NCBI GenBank assembly: GCA_023489135.1
Contig: JAMDCE010000698.1
Span: 12,998-18,223 of the forward strand
Source of the DNA: Chloroflexota bacterium
GTDB taxonomy: Bacteria > Chloroflexota > Chloroflexia > JAMDCE01
Reading direction: 5' to 3'
Length of the DNA: 5,226 nucleotides
In this document: positions 4,980 through 5,226 of the stretch, in pieces
Layout of the letters: every line of letters starts with the position of its first letter
Position numbering within the stretch: position 1 is the stretch's first letter
The notes under the pieces: generated by a model
Seen by the model: the letters and a program-made list of their open reading frames with translations, nothing else
Told to the model about the DNA's origin: nothing
Database searches by the model: none
Program-made: the position numbers and the translations under genes

Positions 4980-5226
4980 CTACGCAACCAACTCCCGTCC
5001 AGTCTTTTCTTCCGCTTCGCAGACCTCGTTGAGATCGGCCAGCAGTCGATTCGCATTGGTTGTCTCCGAGTCGCTTTGCGCGATCTCAGCTTCTTGGCGG
5101 GCCTTGTCGAACGTTTTCCAAATGTTGTAGCCAAAGAGCGCGAGAGCCGTTACCTCGATGAATCCGGAGACGCCCATAGTGACGAAGAATACTCCACCGA
5201 ATTCGCCGGCCAGCGGCTGCGAGATG
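4980..5226 (-). CDS. C-terminal end of a membrane protein, probably heme-copper oxidase/NO-reductase type subunit I (partial)
   Basis: The frame is open from the right edge of the window, so the 5' end is missing; 81 residues are visible, ending at TAG 4980. A hydrophobic stretch of about 30 residues, running from GGVFFVTMGVSGFIEVTALA into LFGYNIWKTF, forms one membrane helix. It is followed by a charged, probably helical cytoplasmic tail of about 45 residues rich in Glu, Lys and Ala. The closing pattern, small residues then a helix ending in YNIWKT, resembles the last helix of cbb3-type oxidase subunit I or NorB-like proteins. That match is from memory of family style, with no heme or copper ligand visible, so the family is tentative. 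A Met at 5177 could be mistaken for a start, but it lies inside the membrane helix and has no ribosome site, so the gene should be taken as continuing upstream. Confidence 0.55.
   Translation of the reverse strand, partial: ISQPLAGEFGGVFFVTMGVSGFIEVTALALFGYNIWKTFDKARQEAEIAQSDSETTNANRLLADLNEVCEAEEKTGRELVA

Noticed and set aside
4931..5134. 67-residue basic minus-strand frame
   Set aside because: It overlaps the membrane-protein tail in another frame, is Arg/Lys/Ser-rich without family features, and has no ribosome site.

Overview
This is a bacterial window of moderate GC content. Every convincing gene lies on the minus strand, so the layout is read from right to left. The genes are closely spaced, most have a clear Shine-Dalgarno sequence, and they look like one or two redox operons. 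The organism cannot be named from this sequence. The gene mix (molybdenum hydroxylase, DUF2249, NifU-like scaffold, polyferredoxin, probable heme-copper oxidase tail, probable selenoprotein) fits a respiratory, possibly uncultured, bacterium. If the selenoprotein reading is right, it must also decode UGA as selenocysteine.

Right to left: (1) the C-terminal end of a membrane protein, probably a heme-copper oxidase or NO-reductase type subunit I (4980-5226); (2) a DUF2249 protein (4661-4918); (3) a 95-codon frame at 4384-4671 that conventional gene calling would miss because it holds two in-frame TGA codons flanking Cys-Asp-Gly, followed directly by a perfect 8-bp hairpin with a GGU loop that resembles a bacterial SECIS element; (4) a 78-aa NifU C-terminal-domain protein (4113-4349); (5) a NapH/NosR/CcoG-like membrane polyferredoxin (3039-4085). 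After a 194-base gap come (6) the [2Fe-2S] small subunit (2317-2844) and (7) the molybdopterin large subunit (start 2311) of a xanthine dehydrogenase/CO dehydrogenase family enzyme.

The large-subunit gene is not intact here. At 1544-1552 a 9-base stretch replaces 94 bases that encode the family's G-x-GFGSK molybdopterin motif, which shifts the frame. At about 285-291 the gene runs into an inverted copy of its own middle (1-291), so its true 3' end is missing. That inverted copy still carries the lost 94 bases. The arrangement looks more like a chimeric contig end (assembly or amplification hairpin) than a natural allele, but the window alone cannot decide.

The strongest candidate for something undescribed is the double-UGA gene. 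It sits in the operon exactly where a gene is expected: it overlaps the DUF2249 stop by 11 bases and ends 34 bases before the NifU-like start. Its N-terminus reads VEGM-UGA-CDG-UGA, which resembles the GMTCxxC metal-binding loop of heavy-metal-associated domains with UGA at the Thr and second Cys positions. Together the cluster suggests metal/Fe-S/selenium redox chemistry linked to a membrane electron-transfer module and a molybdenum hydroxylase.
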